This document shows positions 46,466 to 58,285 of a stretch of 64,000 nucleotides of DNA, piece by piece; position 1 is the stretch's first letter, and every line of letters begins with the position of its first letter. The notes below the pieces were generated by a model. It was not told the DNA's origin, did no database searches, and saw only the letters and a list, made by a program, of their open reading frames with translations. This DNA comes from Dactylellina haptotyla (taxonomy: Eukaryota; Ascomycota; Orbiliomycetes; Orbiliales; Orbiliaceae), in the NCBI GenBank assembly GCA_031310005.1, contig CM062386.1, forward strand, positions 2,852,001 to 2,916,000, given 5' to 3'. The position numbers and the translations under genes are program-made.

Positions 46466-47599
46466 AGAGTGGTAAAGGGTAGACAGTTATGACGATAGTA
46501 CTATTGGTAATTTGATAATCGTCAGCTTGAAAACTGGACTATGATATCCTTAGACACATCGACAGGGACTGACTATAATAATAATATCCTCCCGGATTCG
46601 AATGATAAGAAAAAAAGTGGTTTGTGGAGAAATCGGTTACTCCCACCTACTGGGATAAAGTAATAAGAATCGCTGCTTATTGCTTGGATTTTGGTAGAGA
46701 AGAAGGATAAGTGAAGCAATTCAACATCTCGTCTGCCTAATTTAGAAGGCGAGCGGGGTAGCTATCCGGCATCGGATATCTGCGCAATCTGCGCGAGTGT
46801 CAGCCTTGTTGGCCAGACGATGTCGCCTGCGCAGCTGCAGGCCTTCGCGCATGACGGCGCCTGGATGGACAAACTATTGTGCTACGCAGATTTAAGCATT
46901 ACCCAATTACCCGCGTTTCCTCAACCGCATATCAGGGGATATATCTTGCAATCCCAGTTTTGTTGTATGAGGCTTCTAGACAACCTTAGCGTTTTTGGGG
47001 CACCTAGACTGCGCGCTGGAGATCCCAGCATTTGATGCGTTTGCTTGGCAAACACTTACCAGTCTTGTACCCAGACAAAAGCCAGGAGCAATGCAGTAGT
47101 ATATCGATCTGGCTTATAATGTATAGGGGTTGAAAGTGAACCTACGAGCTCGGAGGTGGATGCGATTCGAAAATTCTGGTAAATAGATATTTGGAGCTGG
47201 TTGACGGAAACTCGCCCTCATTGCTTGCAGGATGTTCGCAGAGTGAGGCCGAGAAATACTTATTAGAAAAGAAGGGGGGGTTGAAAAAGTGGAGTGTTCG
47301 GGGCTCAGCAGCTCTACCAATTAGTGGTCCCATCGCTCAGTTAGATAGACCTATCTACATTTGTACATTGTGGTGCAAGCAGCGTGGTGGTTTGGTTTGG
47401 GATGCGTTACTCAACAAATGTTTTTGAAAGGCGTTGGTGAGGCGTTGGTGAGGTATTAGAATGGTGTATAAATATATAAAATCCACGTTTTTCTAGGCTG
47501 GCTTACAGAGCCTTAGGTTCATTTGTCATGTAATCCCCGACAAAATTGTCTCTGTAACGACAGCAATGAGAGTGTGAATTACAAGGTGAACTCCTAGTG

Positions 47600-47706
47600 T
47601 ATTTCGGTTTCGATTCGAGACTTGTTAAACTCCACCTTCTCTCATTTATAAATTTCAGAAAATAATTAGAAATAAACCTACCAGTACATGGTTATATACT
47701 CACCCT
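47600..47706. repeat. diverged copy of the TRS130 3' flank
   Basis: Matches about 52630-52735, sharing for example TTAAACTCCAC, ATAATTAGAAATAAA and TACATGGT in the same order and orientation with substitutions and small gaps. The original abuts the stop codon of the TRS130-like gene. Confidence 0.75.
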
Positions 47707-48005
47707 AACCTTGGGGGCAAGAAGAGGAATGCTAGGAGTATTTGATAAGACATTTTATACATATTTGATTGCTTCGAAGCTTTAGAATTTGTGAATTTAT
47801 TACGATTCTAGAATTCTGTCAGTGTTTTCTTTTAAGCACTATAAGCACTCTATATAGTGTTGTATCTTGCTTACGAATTGCTGCTGTGACCAAGGTGTCT
47901 CTTAGAGTGATCATATTACCATTATTTCACGCTCTCAAATGAAGTGTTTTTTTGAATATACCAATACGTCTCTTCAAGGCAGATCGTATCGTGGTCGATA
48001 CGCGA
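47707..48005 (-). pseudogene. relic of the secreted-protein gene 5' end (promoter plus signal peptide)
   Basis: Matches about 41390-41670. On the minus strand it begins with a promoter sharing CACTTCATTTGAGAGCG and GACACCTTGGTC. It then encodes MSYQILLAFLFLPP, against MPYPILLAFLFLPP in the intact gene. Homology stops right after the signal peptide, where TRS130-flank-like DNA begins. The body of the gene is absent. Confidence 0.75.
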
Positions 48006-48488
48006 GACAAGACAGCGATTTTATTTTCATAGGCAGATATCATAAGGTAAAAATCACAACACAATTATTTATATATAAGGTCTAGTCTGTTTCTAGTTAT
48101 TGACACGAACTATTTCCAGAGAGGTGGGATTATATCCCTGTCGGGTTGATTTGCGCTGTGCGACATCTCATGACAATAAATTTATGTATCCGTAATAAGT
48201 AGGTACGTAAGTAGGTAGCTTATAGGTAATTAGTTTTGGCTAGGTCAGCCCTGCTCAAAAGTGTATCTATGAAATTTGGCCAATCTTAATAGCATATATA
48301 CTTGCGCATCACAATTCCCAACAACAAGTGAAGTTTATGTGCCGACTTTGTCACCTCAAACTTGACAAAATCCCGATAACTTCTTCGCCGGTTAACCTCT
48401 GTAACTTTCTCGAAGCGAGGAGCAGTGACATCGCTCATATAGTTTTGCTACTAAAAGGTACATAAGCAACATAGTGAAGAAATTTGGT

Positions 48489-51400
48489 CTAAAACTCAAT
48501 ATACCTTTTCTCCAGCAGCCTGAGTACCACTTCGTGCCCATTTTCGGCGGCCCGGCTCAGTGGCGTTTGTCTGTATTGGCTGTCTTTGGTCTCTAGATTA
48601 GCTCCCTTATCTAGTAGCAGCCTGACTACCGCTTCGTGGCCCTTTTCGGCGGCCCAGATCAGTGACGTATATCCCCACCGGTTATCTTTGCTCTCCAGAT
48701 CAGCTCCCTTATCTATTAGCAGTCTGACTACCGCTTCGTGCCCATTTTCGGCGGCCCAGATCAGTGGCGTCCGATTACTACTAGACTTGGTTTCTAGATC
48801 AGCTCCCATATCTAATAGCAGCCTGACTACCGCTTCGTGCCCATTTTCGGCGGCCCAGCTTAGTGGCGTCCGATTATTATTGGACTTGGTTTCTAGATTA
48901 GCTCTCATATCTATTAGCAGCCTGACTACTACTTCGTGGCCCTTTTTGGCGGCCCAGCTCAGTGGCGTTTGTCCGTATTCGCTATCTTTGCTTTCCAGGT
49001 TAGTTTCCCTATCTAGTAGCAGCCTGACTACCACTTCGTGCCCATTTTCGGCGGCCCAGCTTAGTGGCGTCCGATTACTACTAGACTTGGTTTCTAGATC
49101 AGCTCCCTTATCTACTAGCAGCCTGACTACTGCTTCATGCCCGTTTTCGGCGGCCCAGCTCAGTGGCGTTTGTCCGTATTGGCTGTCTTTGGTCTCTAGA
49201 TTAGCTCCTTTATCTAGTAGCAGCCTGACTACCGCTTCGTGCCCATTTCCGGCGGCCCAGATCAGTGGCGTCCGACCATAACCATCCTCAGGATCTATGT
49301 TTATCTCTGTACTAAAAATATGGGGAAGCAGGACAGCTACGCATTCTCCTAATCCAAAATATGACCCCATATGTACTCCTGTATGCTTCTTTGGGAATTT
49401 TTGACTGTAGTCACCAAGCCAATGACTTCTATCGCCGAAAATACCCTGGCAGCATGCAGCAACACGGTACTCGCATTCAAGTAGGCGTAATACTGACGGT
49501 ACCGCCCCAATGTTAGCCGCGCGGGCGTGGTTCCCCCAGTTCTGTGCCGCATAGTTATACAAGGCGTTGGACTGCAGTCTTGTCTCGAAATCATTATTAT
49601 TGGCGCTGGGGCCTGAGTCGAAGATGTCATATGAAAGATAGGTGACGCATGTTTCCGTAATGTTGGCCTGGGCAAGTGGAAACAACGCCTCGCCATTTTT
49701 ATTGAAGTATTCCTGTGTCGTATAATGTACCAATCGAATGATATTGTTACCTTCGACTACAACTAATCCGGCACAAACGGAGACCATAAGCTTGGTTGTG
49801 GGGATATTTTCTTCGTCAAGTTCCTGGGTCTCGAGCTCTACAGCAAGTGCATGGCCTAGTTCTGACGTAGTGAGGGGCCTCTTCGCGTAGATAATCCACT
49901 GAAGAACCTGATGCGCCAAGTCCTTGTAGTTTTGATCTTGCTGATTAATTCTTTTCATAGTTTCATGGTAGGCAAGGTCATATGCCTTTGGCCCTTTCTG
50001 GAACCCTGCCAAAGACTTTTTAAGGATTTTAGCTGTTGTTGGAGTTTTTATGGCATCAAAGTAGAGTCGTGCGAGAAGAAACCTATCCCGAAGTTAGACT
50101 TTGGATTTGTATGTTGTGAGGTTATACTTGCATTCCCTCAGCTGCGTTCGTGATTTCTTCTTGGATCAGTTTCTTATAATCTTTTACTAACTCGGCCGCT
50201 TGTAATATCTGGCCGTCTAAATATGCTCGTATATCCTCATCACGGGCACGGATTTCAAGTATCGTATTTCCAATGAATTCATCTTCAATTTCTTGGACTG
50301 GTCTGGCTGTTGCAAAGATACTTATACCATATTTCCTATGAAGCTCGAAAAGTTTAGAAACAAATTGAGCGCGACGATGGTCGGGGGCTTGACATTCATC
50401 TAGCGCATCGACGATAACAAAAGTTTTCGAGTAGAGAGAAACTACTGAATATAAGGCCTCTCGAATGTCGTTCCGTGATGGTCGTGTTTTATATCTCTGG
50501 TGCCGATTAAATAATGCTCTCACACTCTCTGGTAGGGAAGGCTGTCTCTCCGACAGCTGTTTCAGCAAGCTCGCTAGCAGATCATCAAGCTTCTGCTCGT
50601 GTAGTCGATTAAAGTTGCAGTAGATATACGCGATTCCAATTGTTTCGTCAGTTAAAAACCAAGTACTTATGTTATCAACAACAATTGATGTAAGCACGGT
50701 TTTCCCTGCCCCAGGGATGCCTGGACAGAAAAGTACGTGTTTCTTCATGGTTAACCATTCACGGTATTCCGTAGAGTCTAAAAGCCATTTGCCAGTCCCA
50801 GGTTCTCGCTTCTGGAATATGTCGCTTTGTTCAGCGCCGTAGTCAAATGGTGTAAGCCAGTTGAGGATCTTCACGTCTTCCTCTTTTTTCAATTTGATCT
50901 GAATATTCAGCATTTCGTCATAAACTATATTCCAAAAAGGTCGTCAGTAACGCACAGATGAAACTTTGAGGCTAACTAACCCCGCTGCCATATTTCTTTC
51001 ACTGGGCGTTCTTTATCAACATCGGCTGGCTGTATATAGCCTAGAAGCTCTTTCGCGAACGCTGCAGCCAGAGCGGCAGCGTACTCTTGCCAATCTTTAT
51101 TCTTTCGTTCGTCAGCATAATCACAGATACCTCGAATAACAAGACATGGGAAGTCATCCATCAGCCCTGCGGCCTCCATCTCGAAACATAAGATAGCTCC
51201 ATCAAGACTCTCGTTAATCTCGTCCCGACGCTTAGCATCTTTGATTACTTGATTACCAGATGCGATTAAGCCGTAGTGAATATTTATGTCTCCCGGTTTC
51301 CTATCGTCTGTTTTAAGAGGCCAGGGATCTTTAAGAGAGTCATTCCAGGTGTACTCTGGTAATTTTTCCTTCAAGTCTTCCATGTATTCAGGTATCCTTG

Positions 51401-51899
51401 TACCCTTAATCTTTTGCCCGGTTCCCAATTTCGATAGTGCTTTCAGAATTGCCTGTGGAGGGGGCCTTAGCGCGCCGGTTCGTTTGAATTTGCCATTTTC
51501 TTCTGCCTTGCCAAAGTCCCATTGCACGACACCAGAGTATTGGTCAAATGGTTTACTGACTACAATGTCGCCTAGTCTAACTTTAGGTGGAACACCACCG
51601 GCAATACCAACCATAAGGACGGCTTTGATGGACTGAAACGTGCCAACCATCCGCGTTGCAACTACCGCAGCCTGCACAGTACCCATCTTACCACTTGGGC
51701 AACAGACCACGATGATGTTGTGCCCGCCAATAGATCCTAGGATGTATGAGTTACTATCGTTTGGTGGCTTGGGGAGATCTGGATGTGTTTGGTCCAGCAT
51801 GGCTACTGCGGCGGCTTGCTCTTTCGGCAATGCGCAGACCCATCCTATAGTGTAGTCGCTGTGAAATTTTGTGGTGGTAACAATCTCTATGGATGCCAT
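48489..51899 (-). CDS. NLR-type protein: nucleoside phosphorylase-like (PNP_UDP_1), NACHT-like NTPase, near-identical ankyrin repeats
   Basis: Exons 51899..50981, 50924..50132 and 50082..48489 (complement) give 1101 aa. Residues 1-306 are a purine/uridine phosphorylase-like domain starting YTIGWVCALPKEQAAAVAMLD. It has MVGIAGGVPPKVRLGDIVV, the ribose-site EMEAAGLM and RGICDYADERKNKDWQEYAA. The NTPase has Walker A GIPGAGKT (375-382) and Walker B VIVDALDEC (about 476-484). A helical block with a GLVVVEGNNIIRLVHYTTQEYF motif links to eight ankyrin repeats (about 834-1101), nearly identical to each other. The second intron uses a GC donor (GAAT|GCAAGT), at the same codon position as a normal GT intron in the paralogue at 59.4 kb. 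The start at MASIEIV was chosen because the family begins there; the frame extends 80 residues upstream. Role: fungal non-self sensing, inferred. Confidence 0.92.
48514..49275 (-). repeat. tandem array of eight ankyrin-coding units (99-102 bp)
   Basis: The start points of AGCAGCCTGA-type blocks are 48514, 48616, 48718, 48817, 48916, 49018, 49117 and 49219. Units therefore alternate between 102 and 99 bp, or 34- and 33-residue repeats. The stretches at 48756-48820 and 49059-49120, and those at 48556-48640 and 49159-49240, are almost identical. This suggests recent unequal exchange or gene conversion inside the array. Confidence 0.92.
50083..50131 (-). other. GC-AG intron
   Basis: The intron starts GCAAGT and ends GATAG. 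Using GC at 50131-50130 restores the reading GM|FLLARLYFD, which is conserved in the paralogous gene where the same intron begins GTGAGC. No GT donor nearby keeps the frame. Confidence 0.85.
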
Positions 51900-52730
51900 C
51901 GGGAAAGCGATAAGTAGAGCCGGATAATATTGGCGTACTTCAGTTATATTATCAGGCTTTGCGAATTGGAAATGGTAAACTGCAATATCTCTTCGATGGA
52001 TGACAAATGAGAGTACCCCATAGACGACCTGAATAATCTGGAGAGTGTGGTCAAATATATAATTCTTTGGCGGAGCGGGGTAGCGGCAAGGCTGAGAGCT
52101 TGTAGCACACCTTTGGGAATGATGGCGAGAAGGGTGCAACTGAGACTGGATGCAGCACTGAGCGCCAACTGGAGCCTTTGTGTATCTATTAAAAGTTTTT
52201 AATGTATTTAGTTTGCATTATCGATTTAAAATCCTCAACATACTTAGCCTCAGTGTCGAGGTGCTTAGGCCTGAGTGACTGAGATCATGAAGCCAAGTTT
52301 GAAAACCACAATAATGATTCTGTGTTGGCGAGGATTGGCCTGTGGTCGGCTAAATATGCACATTCCCGAACCCTATCGGTCGAACACCCGGAAACCTTGG
52401 TCGCACTGAGATAAAATTTTTATCAAAAACATTTGATAAACCCGAGAATTTAAATACTCTTTTTATATTAGGTTAAAAAAAATCATCTTTTATTTTTGTG
52501 ATATTTTTATATAAATCCTACAACTATATATAGATATTTGATATCATCTCATTTTTTGATGTGAAGGCGATTTTTTTATTGCTCAAAGGGTGGTGCGTAA
52601 ACCACCGTACGCAAGCCGAACTTTCTATTGTCTTTTGGCTTCGAGACTGGTTAAACTCCACTTTATCTGATTTATAATTTCAAAATATAATTAGAAATAA
52701 AACTAATAATACATGGTAATATATCCCCCC
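51900..52730. other. intergenic, AT-rich
   Basis: AT-rich spacer between the NLR promoter and the 3' end of the TRS130-like gene. A short palindrome GGTGGTGCGTAAACCACC lies at about 52589-52606. The segment of about 52630-52735 recurs at 47.6 kb. Confidence 0.55.
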
Positions 52731-55700
52731 CTAAGCGGCAACCTGCCCTTCATGCGGCGGCGACGATACAATAACCCCAGCGCTCGTCGGACGCCTTATA
52801 CTCCCCGCCCCGCCCATCCTACCCAACGTCCCCATCTCATCCACTTTAACCACCTTCTCCTCCACCTCACTGACAACCAGCACACCCTCACTGGCACTCC
52901 TATAGTCCGTCTCACAGGTAACCGTAAAGTTTTCATCATCATCACCCGTCGTCGTTGCCGTGGTATTACTATTAACAGGGATATACGGCAGCGCGCGCAC
53001 ATCTATCCCGGGGAGTAATAGGAATCCCGACTTAAGCGGCACCAGCAACAACTCGAATTGTACTTCTTTATCCTCCGAGTCTTCGGTACAGTCCCTTTCG
53101 AACGAATACTCAAACACCCCCCTCCGTCGTCCGTTGACCAGCCAGTCGTCATTCTTATCTCTCCTGCTGCTTTCCAAATTATTCGATGTGCTCATCTCGT
53201 AGTAGAAACGTAGCGACTCCGGAACGTTCGCGCTCCGCCGTTCCCGGTCTTTACCCAGATCCCAGCATCTGCTGATACCGATCTTTAACGTGGCTTTGAT
53301 CACTTCTCCCACGCGGACCATTTTAGGCCCGTTGACGCCGCGGTTAGGTATCCCCAGCAGATCCAACTTAGCGGTAGCAAGGCATTGTAGCGCGGGGATC
53401 TCAACGGGTATAACAATTGTCCTCGTGATATCGTTCAACCGGGTTTCTAGTTCCTCTTTTTCTTCAGGGGTACCGTTGATACCCTTCCCGAAGGCCTTAA
53501 CTGGAGCTAAAAGGGGTACCCTCCGTTTACCGCTCCACATTGTGAAAAACTCCTCGACGACTTTAGCTACGGTTTCCCTCTCGCCGGTCTTTTTCGTGTT
53601 TACGCCGAAGAAGGCATCGGTCCACGCTTCTGGAGCGTAGGGCGGTAGTCTGATCGCGTTGAGGAGGACTGCACGCTCAATGTCCGTTTGGTCTAGAGAA
53701 TCCAGGATGGCTTCGACAGTGGGCATGAATAGCCGTTGGTATCTGCCGTATCCTGCTGCGGAGATGTGGGCTATGAAAGCCGACTTTACAGCGGCGGATA
53801 TTTCTGCAACAAATATACTGTTAGACATGCATTTATTGTGCATAAAATAGTGGAACGTACCATCGCCAACACCTCTCCACATCACCTTCAAATATAGATT
53901 TTCGCCAGAGAATTCCTCCTGACCAGCTATTCTTGTAGTTTTGAATGTAAAATTCGCAGGTTGCTTGGTGTAAACGACCGTGCCATCATCGTCAATGTCA
54001 GAGCATCCGATTCCCGTGGTTGTGTTGAATGCCTTGCTACCGTCCAATCCCGCTCGCACGATTCGTAGAGGAACGTGGTTGACGGTGGAAACCTGGAATT
54101 TACTGAATAGAGCGGCGCGAGTAAAGATATCTTGAACGTTGACGCTCAAAGGAAGCGCGACTGGTGTAGATGGCGTGGCAACATATTTATAGTCATACGT
54201 AGATGTTGTAAGATGGGCTTCCAAGCGGACCTGCAAGTGCTATCAGCGAATATTCAATCAAATTCAATTCAAAATATAATACTTACGGATATCTCGTTCA
54301 AATCGCCCTCACTCTTGTAAGGTATTCGCAGCATGACATGCCGTAGCCTGTTATCCGCGCTCTTGCTACCCAGCTTGATCAAGCTGTTTTCATCAAACTC
54401 CAGCGTAGCATCCTCCAAATGCGCCTTCTCGCCGGCGCCGTTGACAACTTGAATATCGCCAACTAGTAGCCTCAGCCCGGCTGTTAGACTTTTGATCTTC
54501 ATTTCAACCCTCTCAACCACAGTATTTCCAGCATTGATCTCCACCTCGATAGTCCGCAACTTGTCCAGTTGAATAAACATTGGCGAGTTGAGCGCGATGT
54601 GGAAGGTATCCGGCGCTTGGAACAAGATAACCTTGGGTACCTCTATTCTCCTCTGCGGCGGCGGGGGGACCCCATCGATCATCTGCGGCGGGTCCGGCTT
54701 GAACTTATGTTTGAAGGTGATATTGTTGATCACAATCTCCAAACACAGAATCTCATACACCCCAGCGTAAAACGTATCAGACACAAATTCAATCTTATTC
54801 CTCCCTCGCTTGACGACACTATCACCTTCAGTAACGAGCTCCACGTCCTTCGCGATGCCCGCTATGCCCTTGACCCTCTCGTCTGCGATAGAAATCTTCA
54901 TCGTGCCATTGTTGATGGATACGCTGTGATTCAACAGCCACCGGCAATGAACAATCACCGACCATTTGAATCCGCCCTTTCCTGCATCTTCCCCTTCAAA
55001 GTGCGGACAGGTCTCGACATCGATGTCCGTGAAGAACTCGTCGAACCGCAAGTCTGTCGGTATCACAACTTTGCTAACCTCATCCATCCCAGGAAGCGTA
55101 CCGAAACCCTCGTCCCCATCGATCCGAATAACGCCATTAAGGAAAAGCATACTCGTCCTCTGCGTTCGCCACCGCCGCTTCTCCTGATCCGCTCTTTTCT
55201 TCAACAGCACCAAGATCACTTTCCCGAACTCTTCATCTCGCCCCATCTTCTTAAGACAGTCCGCGTACATCATCAGTAGGTTCTCTTCGACTACCGCCCA
55301 GCCGTGCATAGTATACGACGGCGCCAGCTTGGAAAAATAATTCGCGGCCGCCGCGTAGTCCTTGCGATAGTATTTGATGCATGCGATTTCAGCGAGTGTG
55401 CGCTCGGTACTCTTGACCCTTTTCGCCAGAGAGAACAGTTTGACGATGGTTTCCGTCATACGTTCGTAGACGGAGAGGAACCCCGTGTCGCTGAGGAGCG
55501 CGTGGCGGAGCATGCCCGCCCGAATACCCCAGAGCCACAACCAGTCATCCTTTTCGAGGGTTTCTTCGAATTTCTGCGTTGTCGTGGGACTTCTTTCGCC
55601 CGCGGCGTCATTAAGGCTGATGTTTACCATTCCGAGGTCCGGGGCACTGGCTTCCTGGTGTTTCGGGGCAGGGTGGAGTTTCTCTTGCGAGCTACGCCAT

Positions 55701-57955
55701 CTGTTGCCTGCGATTTCGACGACGACTCCACGGGCTAGCATGAGGGCTTCGGCTCTAAAGAATGCGAGCTCTTCCATGGCGCTTGAGCCTTCGGACACGC
55801 TCGGCCCCTTTTTGTCGTCGGTATCCGTGGAGTATATTGTGGTGGATCGTTGGGGTATAGCATCAGGTGGCATATCTTTGGTGTCGGGTTTGATCATTCC
55901 TCCTTCGAAACCCTGAGTGATACTAGGCGTGGGAGGAGGGCTTTTGGCTTCTGATAGTAACAAATCTTTCCAATCGAGATGGGGCACGCTCTTGTGATCG
56001 GTGGCATCGATCAACTGCATAACACCGTTCACGACAAACGATGCGACATAGTGATCGATAAATGCTTTGGCGGCTGGGAATGTGAGATCGAATTTGTCTT
56101 CCTCTGGTTGAGGCCTGTCATCTCCATCTGGCGACTTGGGATCGATACCCTGCTCTTCCGCAGACTCTGCTTCTGACTTTTTAATCAGTTCTAAATCCGC
56201 TTGCATGCTCTCCCAACCACGGTAGAGTTCTGCTCGTAATACTGCGGAGCCGGTTCGAAGAAACTCGATGCCTTTCTTCACCACTTCGGTGAGATACCCT
56301 GCCTCTCCTTCCCTTGACGTCGAATTTGATGCAGTTGATTCTTTGGGTGTAGATGTTGGATCGAAGAACGAATAGGATGCATCGCCGGTGGCGGGGTGTG
56401 CTCCTCCCGGCGCTTTTGGTGGTAGGGTAGCAGCGAGACGTAAAAGTAAGGATGCTTGGCGAGCGAAGCAGTAGGATAAGAAATCAAAAACAGAAATATT
56501 GTTCGACAAGATTAATTCCCTATAAGGCTTGCGGTTTGCTGACAATATTGTAACATGAGGGTCGTCTCTCTCACTCGCTGTTTCACCGAATTCTGTAAGT
56601 GGGGGCGTACCCGGAGTCACTGGAGTGCCAGGAACGGTTAAAGAAGACGACGAGTGCGATTTAAGTCTGTTAGAGGTGTGTATATTCCACCGCCTGCCTT
56701 CTTCCACGAGCGTCTTCACGATCTCACCGCTCCATCCTAAGAACGTTTTCCCACCTTCTCGGTCCACCTCTTCACCAACAATAATGCCCTCGCCGGCAAC
56801 AGCGAGTTCTTGGTATATCGCCCAAGCGTCTTCTATTAACCCTACGCTCTCAAAGGCGCCAGCTAAACCTTCTTTTAGAACGAAGAATGTGCAGAAATTC
56901 CACCCGGGCATATGCTGCTGGTTACTCCTTGCTAATATATCGTCTTCGTACTGTTGCACCCGAAGATCGAAGCTCGTCAGGATGAGGGATTTCATATGTG
57001 ATATTAATACGGCGTAATCGGCTTCCTTTTCTGCTGGTGTGGGAAGTGGGGTAGCAGGTGCTGGTGCACCCGGTGGAGGAGATGGTTGTGGATGCGAAAG
57101 TCGGATCTGGACGACCCGGGGGAGGGCTTTTTTAGACGTCGAGCCAAAGTCGCTTCGTAGCTTTTCGAGGATAGTCGTACTAGACTTGAATTGAAAACGG
57201 GACTTGGGCTCGCTCGAGGCGGCAGAGTTGAGAGAAGACGAGGACTGGCCGGTGAGTCGTGGTTGGGCGGCTGCAGGGGTTCCAGGAAGGACAACGTGCA
57301 CGATCATCCATTCAAAGTAGTCGTGAAAGTCATTCTTGCCGGCGCTCGAACTCGAACTCGAGCTTGTGGATGGTTGGTTGCAGTTCGCTGCCACCCATTC
57401 TTTGAGTTCCTTCTTTGCCGTGTTCTTGTAATAGTCGTTATCATCACAGCGTAGAAAGAAGATTTTGAGATAGGAGGTCTGACGGAGGCCTGGGATCTGG
57501 TGCCGTCGTTCCTTCATGGGGATATCCGCCAGCGTCGTTCTGCGGACGTAGGTGTTGAGGTTTGGAGTTGAGGACCGCCTGCGTCCAATGGACCCACCCC
57601 TCACCTTAGGGGGTGAGGTGGGGAGCGAGGTGGGGAGGGGAGTGATCCCATCGATGCTCGTGTTCCGCGAGGGCGAGCCTTCAGGGACCCCATATAGCGA
57701 GGTGGTATTTCGAGTGAAGGGAGCATCTTCGGTAGCTGCTCCGTTACTTGGAGGTAACGCGGGTAGGAACTCGACGTAGAGCGAGTTTATAGACCGGAGG
57801 GGTCTCGAGGGCGACTTCCAGTGCAGGTTCCGGAGAGGGAGTCGAGATCTGATGTCCGGGGAGAAGAGAGGGTAGACCGCGGAAGGATCCCAGAAGGTGA
57901 CCGTGACCTTGGAGTTCGAGTTGTCCGCGGCGACACGACTCACAATGGCATCCAT
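52731..57955 (-). CDS. TRS130: TRAPP II complex subunit Trs130/TRAPPC10
   Basis: Exons 57955..54287, 54230..53861 and 53803..52731 (complement) give 1703 aa. The Met at 57955 was chosen because MDAIVSRV is followed by KVTVTFWDPSAVYPLFSPDI and RSRLPLRNLHWKSPSRPLRSI, the conserved family N-terminus; the frame extends 62 residues upstream in low-complexity Ser. The middle holds alpha-solenoid helices (WAIYQELAVAGEGI, AEIACIKYYRKDYAAAANYFSKLAP) and the C-terminal half has beta-sandwich strands. The second intron (53804-53860, GTACGT..TTGCAG, branch CTAAC) is 57 nt without an in-frame stop, so it can be missed. TRAPP II acts at the Golgi as exchange factor for Ypt31/Rab11 (Trs130 with Trs120). A long disordered insert explains the size above yeast Trs130. 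Confidence 0.92.
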
Positions 57956-58285
57956 CGTGAAGTCCCACCGGCGAGGTGGAGATGCGGAGGAGGAGGATGA
58001 TTGAGTCGGGTAAGGTGAGGTCGCGTGGGGGCGGTTGGAGCTGGCAGCTAAGCAGCTGGAGCTCGAAGCTGTTGTCGCTTGCAGTTGGAAAGGTGGCCGG
58101 GGTCGACGCCGGACATTGCGGTCGGCGATAGGGAATGACAATCGGCGTTAACTGAGCATGCCATTCCGAGCACCAGCACGAGATCGCCTCAGACGACCTC
58201 ATCGAGGACACACCCCTGCAGAAGACATCACGACGACATTCCTTAACTGTAGCTGTAGCTCAGGGTGGAATATATAGCTACCACC
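57956..58285. promoter_or_regulatory. divergent promoter region
   Basis: A 330-nt interval between the TRS130-like (-) and DUF202 (+) starts. It must hold both promoters. An open frame continues across it on the minus strand, but the sequence is Ser-rich and not conserved-looking. Confidence 0.55.

Larger units (their letters stand above)
46466..48488. other. intergenic between NLR genes, with duplication relic
   Basis: No intact gene. The right part (about 47600-48005) is a composite of two duplicated segments, listed separately. Short frames near 46820-47430 have no family features. Confidence 0.55.

Noticed and set aside
48586-49281. 231-codon + strand repetitive frame
   Set aside because: Antisense of the ankyrin array; the repetition reflects the DNA repeat, not a protein.
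51900-52139. 80-residue N-terminal extension of the phosphorylase NLR
   Set aside because: The family begins at the MASIEIV start; the upstream part is unconserved-looking leader sequence.
57956-58141. 62-residue N-terminal extension of TRS130
   Set aside because: Low-complexity Ser/Arg; the Met at 57955 directly precedes the conserved family start.
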